From: Saxidomus purpurata | Taxonomy: Eukaryota; Mollusca; Bivalvia; Venerida; Veneridae | DNA: 64,000 bases | Reading direction: 5' to 3' | Assembly: GCA_022818135.1 (NCBI GenBank) | Contig: JAFMSR010000019.1 | Location: 30,803,679-30,867,678, forward strand | Shown here: positions 12,257 through 22,619 of the stretch, one piece after another | How positions within the stretch are numbered: the first letter of the stretch is position 1 | Layout of the letters: every line of letters begins with the position of its first letter | Program-made: the position numbers and the translations under genes | Notes under the pieces: generated by a model | Told to the model about the DNA's origin: nothing | Seen by the model: the letters and a program-made list of their open reading frames with translations, nothing else | Database searches by the model: none

Positions 12257-12430
12257 CTATTGATCCTGATTTCTGCACAACTGAATACTAAACGTTGCGC
12301 AAATATGACTCGTGCAATAATGAAACTGTTTTTAACTCTAAAGCGAGGTTCTGGTATTATCAGAGAAATCATTTCTCTACACAAACAAAACTTACGAGCT
12401 TTTATACGTGACAAAGCTCAAGTTTCGTGA
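12257..12430 (+). CDS. Weak candidate terminal exon
   Basis: An acceptor-like cag (ending 12256) opens a frame to TGA at 12428-12430: LLILISAQLNTKRCANMTRA, then IMKLFLTLKRGSGIIREI, then KQNLRAFIRDKAQVS. It is basic and helical in character. The minus strand is open across the same bases (99 codons), so at least one of the two is a shadow. No family was recognised. It lies just 3' of the C1q gene on the opposite strand. Confidence 0.15.
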   Translation, partial: LLILISAQLNTKRCANMTRAIMKLFLTLKRGSGIIREIISLHKQNLRAFIRDKAQVS

Positions 12431-12697
12431 CCTGTAGTCGATAAATCTCTTATACTTCGGGTTTTATTGTGTTTTTTTACTTCATGTCATATGATACAGT
12501 AGTTTTAGATAAATGTATTGTAAGGTTAGAAATATACAAGAAAAACACATGACAAATATCTACGACATTAGTGTTAAAACTAAATATTATTTGGTGAAAA
12601 ACTTTAAACCAAGAGAATATTTCTAAATTAATTTTTGCTATAATTCTTTTACATTAAATATTGCATTATAACAGTCGATAATTGATAGGCAAAACTG

Positions 12698-12703
12698 TTT
12701 ATT
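12698..12703 (-). terminator. Poly(A) signal of the C1q gene
   Basis: AATAAA on the minus strand, about 15 bases after the TAG stop (12721-12719). The 3' UTR would therefore be very short. Confidence 0.6.
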
Positions 12704-12718
12704 TCTTTTTTTATGAAT

Positions 12719-13134
12719 CTATATTACATGTACAAGAACGCCAGTGAAGGATGGCCACCTGTAATCGTTATCTGCATACATTTTGCTGTCGTGGTACGAA
12801 GACCTGATGAACACGTATTCACCTGTCTTTAACACTGCCGGGGCATTCACTGAACTACAACTTCCAGTACTGACACTCTCGCGCTCTGTTGTGGTTGCAA
12901 TGTCTTTATCTGTTTGAACGATAGATATGACCATGTAGTTTGCCTTCAGGTGACAAATATGCGCACTGAAGAAATATAAGCCGGAAACTGGTGCGGTAAA
13001 ACGACCAGTGTCCTTGTTGTAGCCATCCCCTTTATTGAGCAAGACAAGAGGAAATATGATTTCCTTTTTGTCGCCATAGTTAGCACTGGTGGTGGTATAA
13101 GCATTAAATGCAACTATACGAGTGTCTAGTGATT
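12719..13134 (-). CDS. C1q gene exon 2 (globular C1q domain)
   Basis: Acceptor tttcag at 13140-13135, then aatcactagac; phase 1 entry; TAG stop at 12721-12719. It encodes the whole C1q domain, about 138 residues: SLDTRIVAFNAY, then the F-P-L-V-L-L-N-K-G-D-G-Y aromatic/glycine segment, the G-x-F-T-A-P-x-S-G-x-Y core, two Cys (one in AHICHL, one in TGSCSS), and PSFTGVLVHVI at the end. Confidence 0.92.
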
Positions 13135-14837
13135 CTGAAAGGTACAATGTATAGAAATAGTGTCAACATATAAAAGTATAAATGTAATTATGGATCTCGT
13201 AAATTTTAACCATTCAAAGTCAGAATATAATTTATTTCAAATTGAAGAACTTATTACGAAGATCACACTGTTGAAAAGTCCAAAATCGGAGTATAAAATA
13301 AGAAGAAATCAAAGATTGAAAACTTCCAAAATGATGAACTATGGATGCGGCCATCTTAATGTTTTGATGTCACAGTGTGCTCTAATTACATATTCATGCA
13401 GGTAATACTGTAAAGTTAAACAACACCGTATAAAACATTAAAAGATGGAAACTTACAGAACACCTGTTCAATGTTTTCAATATTTGATGAAAAACAATTA
13501 TGAATAAATTAGGTTCAAATTAAGTTTTGAAAGGGGCGTGTCTAATAGTGAGGCTAATTTGCATATTTACTGAATCGTAGATTTTTCATAATTCTTTTAA
13601 TTTGCATATTTAAAAAATTCTTTCAACGTTGTTTATTTCAACAAGATCTTCAACTTGCATTTCTATTTAAAGCTGCTCGCTTACAGTTTAAGGTGAAAAA
13701 ACTTTATTTCTCAAAATGATATAAACAATTATTTGAGCATAAAAGAGTTGCCAGGGAGCCTGACTTATTTATGCTCTGTATTCCTAACATGTACATCGAT
13801 TTGTAAAATACAGTTATGAATGTTTTTGGTACAATAAAAACAAAAATAATATCAAACAGGGAATGCCAAAACGAGCGTACGCAGCTCCCAAAACGAGCCC
13901 CACAGCACCCAGAAGTGCACAGGTCATTTCCAGCGGTAACACATTTTTTAAAGAATAAAGAGCAACTTGTCAAATTGTGATACTGGGACTAAATCTGGTA
14001 GTAGATATAACCTAGATGTTTGTAAGAAAAAAGTCATTTTAGTAGCTAATTGCGACAAAAAAATCACAAAAGAATAAAAAATCGAAATCAAACCGAACTG
14101 AATGACAAATACCGAGTTGGTTCAAATTTTATTTACTGCCACATGATATTGAGTTCGGAGCTTTATTTATATTCTACTGTCTCCATTTATTTATTTTGTG
14201 TTCAAATTATGAATACGTCCTGCAATGAACATCCTTGCATAAAAAGAAAACAAAAACTCCGTCATTTAAGATTTTGCTTTGACAGTAGTAGGCCTGTACT
14301 TATGCGTGTACTTTTAAGAGTAGTTTTGTTCCTTTCAATTTGTCTTGTTATATTAAATATTTCGAAATCCTTTCACTAACAATAAGATTTACTTTATTCC
14401 GCAAACTTTAAACGTGTGAAGAACATGAACGAACGAACGGACATTTTGAAAGCAACACCGCTAAACTAATATATGTCCATCTTATGAGATGGACTAACAG
14501 GTATTGAATCCCATGGGTGTTTTACAGCGATAATAAAGATAATGAAATTAACAGTGATAAGAATATACAATTTCTTACTAGAAAAGTGTCTGACATTCGT
14601 ACCATTTGTAATCTCGTCCCGGAACTCCTTCATCTCCCGCTTCCGATGTTCTAAGATGGACAGCACTGTTTCTTGAAATGATTCCCTTTCCCTCTCCCAT
14701 TTTTCTATTTTATTCTCTATGTATTGCATTTTATCTAAAATGTCATATAATTTTAAAGTAATTGGTTCATTGCTTTGAGCACCCGAAATAAAGAAAACTG
14801 AGAACACAGTTAAAAGAAAAGTAGAATAATGATCCAT
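12719..14837 (-). CDS. Secreted C1q-domain protein (two exons)
   Basis: Exon 1 is 14837-14579 and exon 2 is 13134-12719, joined in phase 1 (A+AA, Lys) to give 224 residues. Residues 1-22 form a signal peptide (MDHYSTFLLTVFSVFFISGA). Residues about 30-75 form a charged heptad-like coiled coil (MQYIENKIEKWERERESF and following). Residues about 88-224 are one C1q globular domain with the family core GRFTAPVSGLYFFSAH and a C-terminal SFTGVLVHV strand. C1q-domain proteins of this layout (signal, coiled coil, globular head) are greatly expanded in bivalves and usually serve as secreted trimeric recognition molecules. That role is inferred from the family; nothing here shows its ligand. A broken relative lies 13 kb away on the same strand. 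Both splice sites are canonical and the start is the only in-frame ATG before the signal peptide. Confidence 0.92.
13667..13725 (+). mobile_element. MITE family M2, truncated copy
   Basis: Begins TTAA then agctgctcgcttacag, followed by the family's gtgaaaaaac...ttat segment, then the match stops. It lies in the C1q intron. Confidence 0.55.
13814..13927 (-). CDS. Possible 37-residue hydrophobic peptide in the C1q intron
   Basis: The minus-strand frame from ATG 13927 to TAA 13816-13814 reads MTCALLGAVGLVLGAAYARF, then GIPCLILFLFLLYQKHS: two Gly/Ala/Leu-rich membrane-like stretches. The frame stays open slightly upstream, but no acceptor or donor was found, so it is not an obvious alternative C1q exon. 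It could be a relict of a membrane-protein exon or chance. Confidence 0.15.
   Translation of the reverse strand: MTCALLGAVGLVLGAAYARFGIPCLILFLFLLYQKHS
14579..14837 (-). CDS. C1q gene exon 1 (signal peptide and coiled coil)
   Basis: ATG at 14837-14835; 86 codons plus one base; strong donor A|GTAAGA at 14578. Reading past the donor stays open to 14466, so intron retention would give a different, hydrophobic C-terminus (LYILITVNFIIFIIAV) without a C1q head. Confidence 0.9.
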
Positions 14838-14892
14838 TATGTAATAGTCCTAAGATGCAGACATAAATGGTTAGGTTAAATTCTACATTTGC

Positions 14893-14901
14893 TTTATTAT
14901 A
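14893..14901 (-). promoter_or_regulatory. TATA-like element of the C1q gene
   Basis: TATAATAAA on the minus strand, 56 bases upstream of the ATG. It is preceded by TTTTGAAG, which is also kept in front of the TATA element of the broken paralogue. Confidence 0.55.
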
Positions 14902-14940
14902 CTTCAAAACAGGACGTACTTCAAATTAAGATGTGCACAC

Positions 14941-15040
14941 TGATTGGCTATCCATTAACCAATGGAATGTGTACAGTGATTGGCTATCCGTTAACCAATG
15001 GAATGTGTGCAGTGATTGGCTATCTGTTAACCAATGAAAT
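14941..15040. promoter_or_regulatory. 36-bp tandem repeat carrying CCAAT boxes
   Basis: Units at 14941-14976, 14977-15012 and 15013-15040 (partial). Each has an ATTGG (tgattggctatc) and a CCAAT (gttaaccaatg) in opposed orientation, six boxes in all, about 100-200 bp upstream of the C1q start and just beyond its TATA element. CCAAT boxes are usual NF-Y sites; a role here is inference. The plus-strand 64-codon frame over it is a product of the repeat. Confidence 0.7.
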
Positions 15041-15483
15041 CGTTGGAAAGTGTAACAGTATTACACAACAAGTGGATTATTGATATAAATGTACATGTAA
15101 AGTGGTACTCATTGGAAAACTATTCTTGTTATGCTAGATTTTTTAGAAGTTCAAAGGGCAATGCTCTCATATAATTCAACAAATTTCAGTCAACACAATG
15201 ACAATTGATAGGGTAAAAATGATGCAATGATTGAGTTCTATCAGTTACGTATTATTCCCTGAATCACGCTCAGTAAATAAGCCAACTTCCGTTTCAGATT
15301 TAATTTGTAGCCAAATGCTTCTTAAGATACAATATTAAACAGAACGTTTTGAGACTTTCCTCGCATTTCAACATGGCTAAGTGTGATAGCCTTCAGATCA
15401 TCAATCCTTCGTCCATTTATATCATAAAGACTAGTACATTTATTGTGTAGATATATCTAAATACGGTGGGTATCATTTAGATA

Positions 15484-15735
15484 TACTCAGCTGCAAAAGA
15501 AAGTGTGCACGTTTATATTTTAAATATCTCTATTTTGATAAAACATATCGGTCTCAAAAATCGAACACTACCTTTATACACCATTTGTTTTTCATTGAAT
15601 GTGACATCAATGCAAATGAAATTGAGCATAAATTGCTCTAAGTTTTGATACCAAGAATTTAAATAGTTCTGTTAAAATAATACATGAAATTAACAAAAGA
15701 CCCAAGTGCACACTTTTTTTTGCAACAGAGTATAC
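15484..15735. mobile_element. MITE with Tc1/mariner-like ends
   Basis: Inverted ends of about 28 bases: left atatactcagctgcaaaaga then aagtgtgcac (15482-15511), right gtgcacactttttttt then gcaacagagtata (15707-15735). About 250 bp, TA at both edges, no coding sequence. Tc1/mariner type is inferred from the TA flanks. Confidence 0.6.
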
Positions 15736-16753
15736 ATGTATGACTACCTTCTGTCTTCCACTGCAATACATTTTCCTGATTTTGAACTGATTGATACAAG
15801 TGCATTAAAGACTCAATTGCAGAAAATGAGAAATATTCGTCCTTACGTGGATAATGCATTTATACTGTAATCATGACCTGAACCTGTCAAGTTCTCGAGA
15901 AGATATTTACTACAATCAACATAAATCCGAAAAAGAACTCAAATCACGGACAACGTAATTAATACATTGTTTCAAAGGTACTTACAAATTTAAGTTTCCA
16001 ACTTTGTATATAAACTTTGTACAATTTATCATGGCATTAGGATGAACCTACAAAAGAACCAACACTAATTTATCTATGATACATTGCTTTGTGCAACTGT
16101 ACTCTATGTGAAATAGAGAATAGCTTCAATAGAGAAGTATAGGCAATTTTCCATGATGGTACAAATCAGATAGAGAACTGATTGCTCGAAAATAACGTTA
16201 TTACTCGGAAGCTATGCATCCTCGAAATAACGTTATCAGACTCGTAAACAGTACTCTATCTTTTATAATACTTATTATTTTAATGCAAAAGAACTTACAT
16301 AATACAATCTGAACTACGTTGTCTTAGTCATGTCAAGCTTTGTCTAAGGACTGCGGTGGAAATAAAGCGGGTTTCCAATGCCATTGTCTGTGTTTTTCTA
16401 AGTATATGGCGTCATTTGTATTGCATTTATGCCTGCGTATAGCAATATGTTTTATTACATTAGTGTCAAAAATGAATACAACGAATTATAAGGAAGAATA
16501 CATCGAAATTATAGTTATTACGGCATGCAAAAGTATGCGACAGTTTATTCACTAAAATTAAACGAAGTACATATAGATGGGGTAGGGGTTACGAAATACG
16601 CGAAGTCGGTGACCCATAATTTTTACAATGTCAACTAATAGTTAAATAGTTTTTACAAAACGTATTGAACTTTTACGTTTTTTTAATCCAGCCGATTTCT
16701 TACAAATTTAATTTTACGCTAAAATTTTAACATCGAAGTCATTTATTACCATT
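15736..16753. other. No recognised gene
   Basis: AT-rich. A 71-codon plus-strand frame at 16340-16555 contains a hydrophobic segment (SFVLHLCLRIAICFITLV) but has no supporting splice sites or domain. The short repeat ataacgttat occurs at 16193 and 16218. Confidence 0.35.
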
Positions 16754-16865
16754 TTGACGTCGCGGTCACACAATCGAAACCTCACTCGGCCTTTTCCGTA
16801 GAAAATAACTGTTATTTCTACGGAAAAGGCCGAGTGATGTTCCGATTGAGCGGTCACAACGTCAA
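16754..16865. repeat. Long hairpin, arms about 55 bp
   Basis: Near-perfect inverted repeat with almost no loop: left ttgacgtcgcggtcacac...cactcggccttttccgtag, right ctacggaaaaggccgagtg...gcggtcacaacgtcaa, centred near 16810. Confidence 0.85.
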
Positions 16866-17213
16866 ATCTTTTACGTCGAATGTTATATCAGTTTGTTGCT
16901 CATATTGAAAGATATACGAAAAAAATCAGTGGGTTGAAAATAGTTTACAAAGACAAAACGCCACAGCTTTAAAAACCTGCCGACATCGTAGACAAGCGCT
17001 GGTAATAAAGTGACGTCAGTAGCTATGTTTAACGCACTACTGACGAAAAAGTTTACAAGATATTACAAAAAGGAATTCCCTTTGCAATCGGACATACATG
17101 TATGCTAAACTATACATGGTGCAAATGCGAGAATAAAATTTAATTTGAGGCGCATTTCACCTTTAGTTTTATTTTTTATCACCTTAATTTAAAAACTAGG
17201 TCACATGGTAAGA

Positions 17214-17432
17214 TCATAGAAAAACCTTGTTAAACACTAAAAAGGCCACATCTTTTACACAATCACCATAACAATTGCTCCGCATGATTTGTCTCAATGA
17301 TTTACGTGGAATGACCTTTTGTGAACGTTTGACATTCTTTTTGTTCATTGGAGCAATGGTTGTCGGGTGAGCGATATGGTGCAACATTGTATAATTATAC
17401 AATTCTGGATTGACTGAAGAAATAATCTGTAC
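17214..17432 (-). CDS. Candidate terminal exon, unknown
   Basis: After a possible acceptor (atttcttcag or ttatcgtacag on the minus strand) the frame reads VNPELYNYTMLHHIAHPTTI, then APMNKKNVKRSQKVIPRKS, then RSNCYGDCVKDVAFLVFN, to TGA at 17216-17214. Composition is coding-like and the open frame continues upstream in poorer sequence. No family was recognised. It lies 1.3 kb beyond the claudin-like gene's stop on the same strand, so an alternative last exon is possible but unsupported. Confidence 0.2.
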   Translation of the reverse strand, partial: VQIISSVNPELYNYTMLHHIAHPTTIAPMNKKNVKRSQKVIPRKSLRQIMRSNCYGDCVKDVAFLVFNKVFL

Positions 17433-17689
17433 GATAAATAAAACAAAACAATAATCATTACACAAAAAAGCAAACTTTCCAGTGCATTTAATGTCGCAAA
17501 GAAGTATAATTATAAAATATTGTAAACAGGTGGCCAAGAGATCGAGATATGATTTTACAAGATGGCAAATAGTAACTACAGCATGTACATATATAAACAC
17601 ATTTTATTACTCTAAGCAAAGCACGAACTAAAAGGAACGTGTTACAGTACACCTAGTTGTCTATTCCAGATGCCTCTCTCTTGCGAATG

Positions 17690-17790
17690 TGATGACATCT
17701 GGAATGCGTGTTCGAGAGCTATTAAGTAAGCTACGGGACTTTCTTCGTAATCGAACTAAAATAAATTCGTATAAACTATAAACTAGTCCA
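17690..17790 (+). repeat. SINE S2 fragment
   Basis: Contains the S2 tail cttcgtaatcgaactaaaat then aaattcgtataaac. Homologous to 57180-57240. Confidence 0.4.
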
Positions 17791-17792
17791 TA

Positions 17793-18584
17793 GATCAGTA
17801 TGGAACGCCATGACCGTCTTATCATGACTGATTTGCTTATATGCGGTACATATTTCATTTTATGCAGTAGATATTCTGTTATATGCAGTAGATAATATGA
17901 TTTAATTATATGTGGTAGATAGTTCATTATGTGTGGTACAAGTTACGTTATATGCTTTACTTTCTTTGTTATACGTAGTATAACTCTTCTTCTATGTGGT
18001 GGTACTGTCTTTATATGCAGTGCATTTGAATTTGTGTGAGGTACAAACACCAATATATGCAGTAGATTTGTTATTGTGTGTAGTAGATAAAACGTTATAC
18101 TCGGTGCTTTTTACATTATATGCTGTGCAAACATAAATATATGTGGTAGTCACTGTGTCCATTGTGTGTGGTGCTTTTTTCCTTATACGAAGTGCAAATC
18201 ACATTTTATATCATACTTTCGTTAATATACACTGTAGATCTCACATTATATGCTGTACGTGCGACTTCCTTATATACTGTGCTTCCAGTATTATATGCGG
18301 TAGTTATGTCTTTATAAGCGGTAGTTTCGTCGTTATATGCGGTAGTTACGTCGTTATGATGAGATGGTTAGGATATTTCCGAACGATACCGTAAATTGCC
18401 GGATTATTACGTATAACAAAGAAAGAACAGCATATAAAGTAACTTGTACCACACATAATGAACTATCTGCCACATATAATTAAATATCTGCCGCATATAA
18501 CAAAAGATCTACTGCATATAATGAAATATGTACCGCATATAAGCAAACAAGTCATGGTGAGACGGTCATGGCGTTCCATAGATC
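17793..18584. mobile_element. 800-bp foldback element with internal short tandem repeats
   Basis: The arms 17793-17979 and 18409-18584 are inverted copies of each other (both carry gatc...tggaacgccatgaccgtct, gcttatatgcggtacatatt and cattatgtgtggtacaagtt). Arms and core consist of a degenerate 20-25-bp unit of the type ttatatgcggtagat. The frames on both strands (for example 18143-18394) are repeat products. Confidence 0.8.
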
Positions 18585-18726
18585 AAGCAACAAAAGCATT
18601 ATGTCCTTACAACTTCGAAAGAAACGTCTATCTCTTTGGCCATGACTTGTGATGTCGATAATAAAGTCCAAAATCTATTTCATTATCTGAATGTCAATAT
18701 GACAACATCTTTCACAAAAGTAATTG

Positions 18727-18962
18727 TTATTGTTTGTAAACTCTGTTGGTTTCTTTGAGTCTTATCTTCCGTTCTTCCGTCCTGTAGATGACCAGGCAAA
18801 CAAAAGCTGGAATGGAGAGTGAACCGGAAATAAGGCATAATCCTATGGGGAGAGTTTGGTATATTACGTAATTTGCCGGTCGAATCGTTGTAATCTGGTA
18901 GGCACCTGTTAGTTTCAGGTATACCGTTGCAAGCACACACATTTGCAGCACGGACGAAGCAC
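18727..18962 (-). CDS. Claudin-like gene exon 3
   Basis: Acceptor ttttacag at 18970-18963; T+GT gives Cys at the junction; 77 codons then TAA at 18729-18727. It encodes the end of helix 3 (SSVLQMCVLATVYLKLTG), the second extracellular loop (AYQITTIRPANYVIYQTLP), helix 4 and the cytoplasmic tail. Confidence 0.85.
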
Positions 18963-21609
18963 CTGTAAAAGCAAATTATTCATAGTTTAGTTTAAAAAAA
19001 ATTTAATTAAGAATAACAACGTCAAAAACGTTTTTGTTTGAAGTTTACAATATATAAACATTGTCAAGCTTATTCAGATTTCACACCGTTACGAAACAAA
19101 TGCATGCCGTCATGGACTTGAATTATTTTCGAATAAGAAGTATATTTGAAATAGTAGTAATTTTAATCTCTATTTCAACAATTAAGAAGTGCTAGCCAAA
19201 GGAATGCATAATAAGAGCGCTTATTTATAGCTGCCCTGTATGTACATTTAATTAGATCTGTATCGTACTGAAACACATGATGTAACGATTCTGAACAGTA
19301 ACTCATGATGTAATTATTCACAAGACATGATGTAACGATTCGCAACACATAATGTAACGATACGAAAAACATAATGTAACGTTTCGAAAAACGTGAAGTA
19401 ACGGTTCGAACCACATGATATAGCGATTCGAAATCCATAATGAAAAGATTTGAAATACATGATATTACGATTCGAAGAACATCATGATGTAACGATTTGA
19501 AACTAAGAATGTTACGATTTGAAACACATGAAGTAACGATTTGATACACATGCTGCCATAATTCAGTTGAAAATAATCATGATGTTACGATTTGAAACGC
19601 ATGATATAACAATTTAAAACGCATGCTGTCACGATTTGATACCTATGATATAGCGTTTTGAAACGCATTTTAACAATTGTAAACACATAATGTCACAGTA
19701 TGAAATGCATAATACCGGTATAAGGATTGAATACATTCTTCAAACGGTTTGAAGCACATGATGTAAAGATTTGAAACACATGATGTATCGATTGAAACAC
19801 ATAATGTCACGATTTGAAAAACATATGATGTCACGATTTGAAACATATGATGTAACGATTTGAAACACATGATGTAACGATTTGAAGCACATACTGCAAT
19901 TATTTGAAGCACATGATGTCACGATTTGAAACACATAATGTCACGAATTTAAACACATGACGTCACGATTTGAAACACATGATGCAACGATTTCAAACAC
20001 ATGATGTCACGATTTGAAACTCATGCTGTCACGATTTGAGACACATGATGCAACGATTTCAAACACATGATGCAACGGTTTGAAACACATGATGTAACGA
20101 TTTTAAACACATGATGTCACGATTTGAAACACATAATGTCACGATTTGAAACACATGACGTCACGATTTGAAACACATGATGCAACGATTTCAAACACAT
20201 GATGTCACGATTTGAAACTCATGCTGTCACGATTTGAGACACATGATGCAACGATTTCAAACACATGATGCAACGGTTTGAAACACATGATGTAACGATT
20301 TTAAACACATGATGTCACGATTTGAAACACATAATGTCACGATTTGAAACACATGACGTCACGATTTGAAACACATGATGTCACGATTGAAACACATAAT
20401 GTCACGATTTGAAACACATGATGTAACAATTTGAAACCTTGTCGTAATGGTTTGCACACGTTCGGTATATTAAGTGATTTGCTCTGCTTTCAGTTCAAAG
20501 TACATACTGTTTGTTTTTAACTTATACACCATGCCAAAAGTAGATCTAAGATTTTGCAAAGTTTGGTGTGTCTTTTGTTTTCAAGTTTATGACGATTTAC
20601 AATTACACCATTGATTACTACGTAACTTGTATCAGTAGACGTTGACGAGAAAATACGTTTGTGTCGAAGACAGTTTTTAAAACTGCGTTGTTTTCATCTT
20701 ATTTGTGATGTTGTTTTCTAGATGATATTTGAATGCGCGCATACAACATACAAATAAATATATGTATATACGAATTAACACTCACATGACCAGCCAAGTG
20801 CTCCGGAAGCGGCTATGATCAAACACATGTTTTTCTTCACAAGTCCCGCTGTTTGAAGTATGATCGCGGTGATCAGCATCATAAATTGTACCAATACCGC
20901 CGCCTGTGTGAATATCATCCAACCTGAAAATGATGAATCTAATAGCTTACAATAATTCAAAGTTGGGCATTTTGTAGATAACAGAAGCGATCAGTTTGGA
21001 TTGTTACAATGATGAGTCACGGAATGAGAATATTTGATTTTGAAAACATGAGAGAGAGAGAAATGTTGGGACTTCGTCTGTTAGTTAGTGAGGGTGCTGA
21101 TATGTGAGTACGTGTAAGAAAGCCATCGTCGATTGCATGACGGCGCGATAGGCGAGTTAGGAAAGAATACTAATGTGTATCCAATTAGTTTGACAGAATA
21201 AGAGTAAGAGTAGTGAGACGAAAGAAAAAAAGGAAAACACAACTACATTAAGTGTGATTATATCCGTTCGTGTATTTACAAAATATGATTTTAAAAGTAA
21301 TAAAAAAAACGCTGATGAGCATATACTGTAAATCATAAAAAAGAACACGTGTTGTGGTTGAAGTTTCCCTCATATCAACATTTGAAAAATAATTAAAAGC
21401 AAATAATGTTTGTACAAACCCACGGTAGTGTCCGCGTTAAGTGTGCACAGATAATCTGTACAGTTAATCACGGTGAAAAGTCCATATGTCGTTTTGTTAT
21501 CTTGCACATTTAACCACCATTGTTTCAAAAACATTCCGACTACACACACGAGCAGGGATGCGAGAGAGCAAAACAATGCCGTTGCGCTGGAGTATCGTAG
21601 TCCTTCCAT
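18727..21609 (-). CDS. Claudin/PMP22-type four-helix membrane protein (three exons)
   Basis: Exons 21609-21420, 20923-20786 and 18962-18727; phases 1 and 1; 187 residues. The first helix is about residues 7-28 (TALFCSLASLLVCVVGMFL). The first extracellular loop carries the superfamily pattern W-W-L...Y-G-L-F...C...C (KQWWLNVQDNKTTYGLF, INCTDYLC), a variant of W-GLW-C-C. The second helix is FTQAAVLVQFMMLITAIIL, the third spans the exon 2/3 join, and the fourth is GLCLISGSLSIPAFVCLVIY. The tail is short and basic (RTEERKIRLKETNRVYKQ). Such proteins act in cell junctions or as membrane partners. Which invertebrate subgroup this belongs to cannot be told by eye. The C-terminus shows no clear PDZ-binding motif. 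The 22-bp minisatellite at 19265-20440 fills most of intron 2. Confidence 0.85.
19265..20440. repeat. 22-bp minisatellite
   Basis: About 50 units of the type acgatttgaaacacatgatg-tc/ta. Units before about 19750 are diverged. From about 19930 to 20380 the array has a higher-order repeat of nine units (about 198 bp) present nearly identically twice. It lies within intron 2 of the claudin-like gene. Minus-strand frames such as 19175-19549 and 19740-19934 only translate the repeat. Confidence 0.92.
20786..20923 (-). CDS. Claudin-like gene exon 2
   Basis: Acceptor ttttcag (20930-20924), donor T|GTGAGT at 20785; G+GT gives Gly at the first junction. It encodes helix 2 and the start of helix 3 (KKNMCLIIAASGALGWS). 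Confidence 0.87.
21420..21609 (-). CDS. Claudin-like gene exon 1
   Basis: ATG at 21609-21607 (MEGLRYSSATALF); 63 codons plus one base; donor G|GTTTGT at 21419. Helix 1 and most of extracellular loop 1 with its two Cys. Confidence 0.85.
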
Positions 21610-21954
21610 TTCAGAATTTAGCCGTTTGTAAGTTGTTTTTTTTAATTTTTTAATTTTTATCTATGAAATAAAGTTTAGAATGTATCCATAAAAGTGTTTG
21701 TAACTATATATTTATAGGATTGTTTCAATTTTGAGTATAATGAAGACACTACATGTACTTGACAGTCGGATGTTGACACTTCAAAACGAACCTTACACGG
21801 AAACGCATTAAACAATACACGGACGTACATACAACACTTCATCTTTCGATTATTAACACAATTGCATTATAATTATAATTATATCAAATATTTGCTTCTT
21901 TTTTAATGTATTTACCAGTTTGTCTTTTTAGTGTATCGGTTGTTTTAATTTTTA

Positions 21955-22310
21955 AAGAGACACTCCTTTAAGCCCAGGTGTCAAATTTAATTACTTCAAA
22001 GGCGTAAATAGTACAAAAAAATGCAAGTATTAAATATTAAATGAATATTTTATCTAAAAGATTTCAGCTATATACTCCAGCCATTCTTGGTAAAATCAGC
22101 ATTTTAAAATATGTTGCAGTACCATTCAAAAACATAATATTATGTAAAGTAGTTCGGATAGCAATAATGGAGACCATTAACTAAATTCTGGAATGAGCTC
22201 TGATACGTCATTGGTATACCCTGTACCACATGATGTTACATAGAAATACCGACATCAATTGTTTGCATTAAAGAGGCACTCCCTACACCCAGCAGATTGC
22301 ATAGAGTCTA
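21955..22310. mobile_element. M1 MITE fragments
   Basis: 21955-22160 matches the M1 family in reverse orientation (aaagagacactcc, atttcagctatatactcca, gcattttaaaatatgttgca, gtaccattc). At 22268 a second M1 end starts (TTAA, agaggcactccctacaccca, gcagatt) and stops after about 35 bp. Confidence 0.6.
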
Positions 22311-22619
22311 TTAATAGACTATTTGAATGTAAAATACTTCAAGAATTGCCGATGTATCCGCTACGCCACACGTCAAGGCTGTATGCCTACCTTTAAAAGA
22401 TCATTTATCACCTGCACAGCCCTTAAATCTTTTTTATAAACATGATAGTAGTATAAATAGAGAATGTAACCTGTACTAAAAAACCTCAGCATCTTTGTCG
22501 TTTGTTCACGAAATTTGCGGAGGTCCAATATCGTGGATACATATAAACCAGGGGAAGCAATCTTCATAACTTTGTTTTTAATTTTGACACATTTATGTCC
22601 CTTTTCAGACAAAGTGAAT

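Noticed and set aside
19175..19934. Minus-strand frames (SLHHVFQIVTS type)
   Set aside because: Translation of the 22-bp minisatellite.
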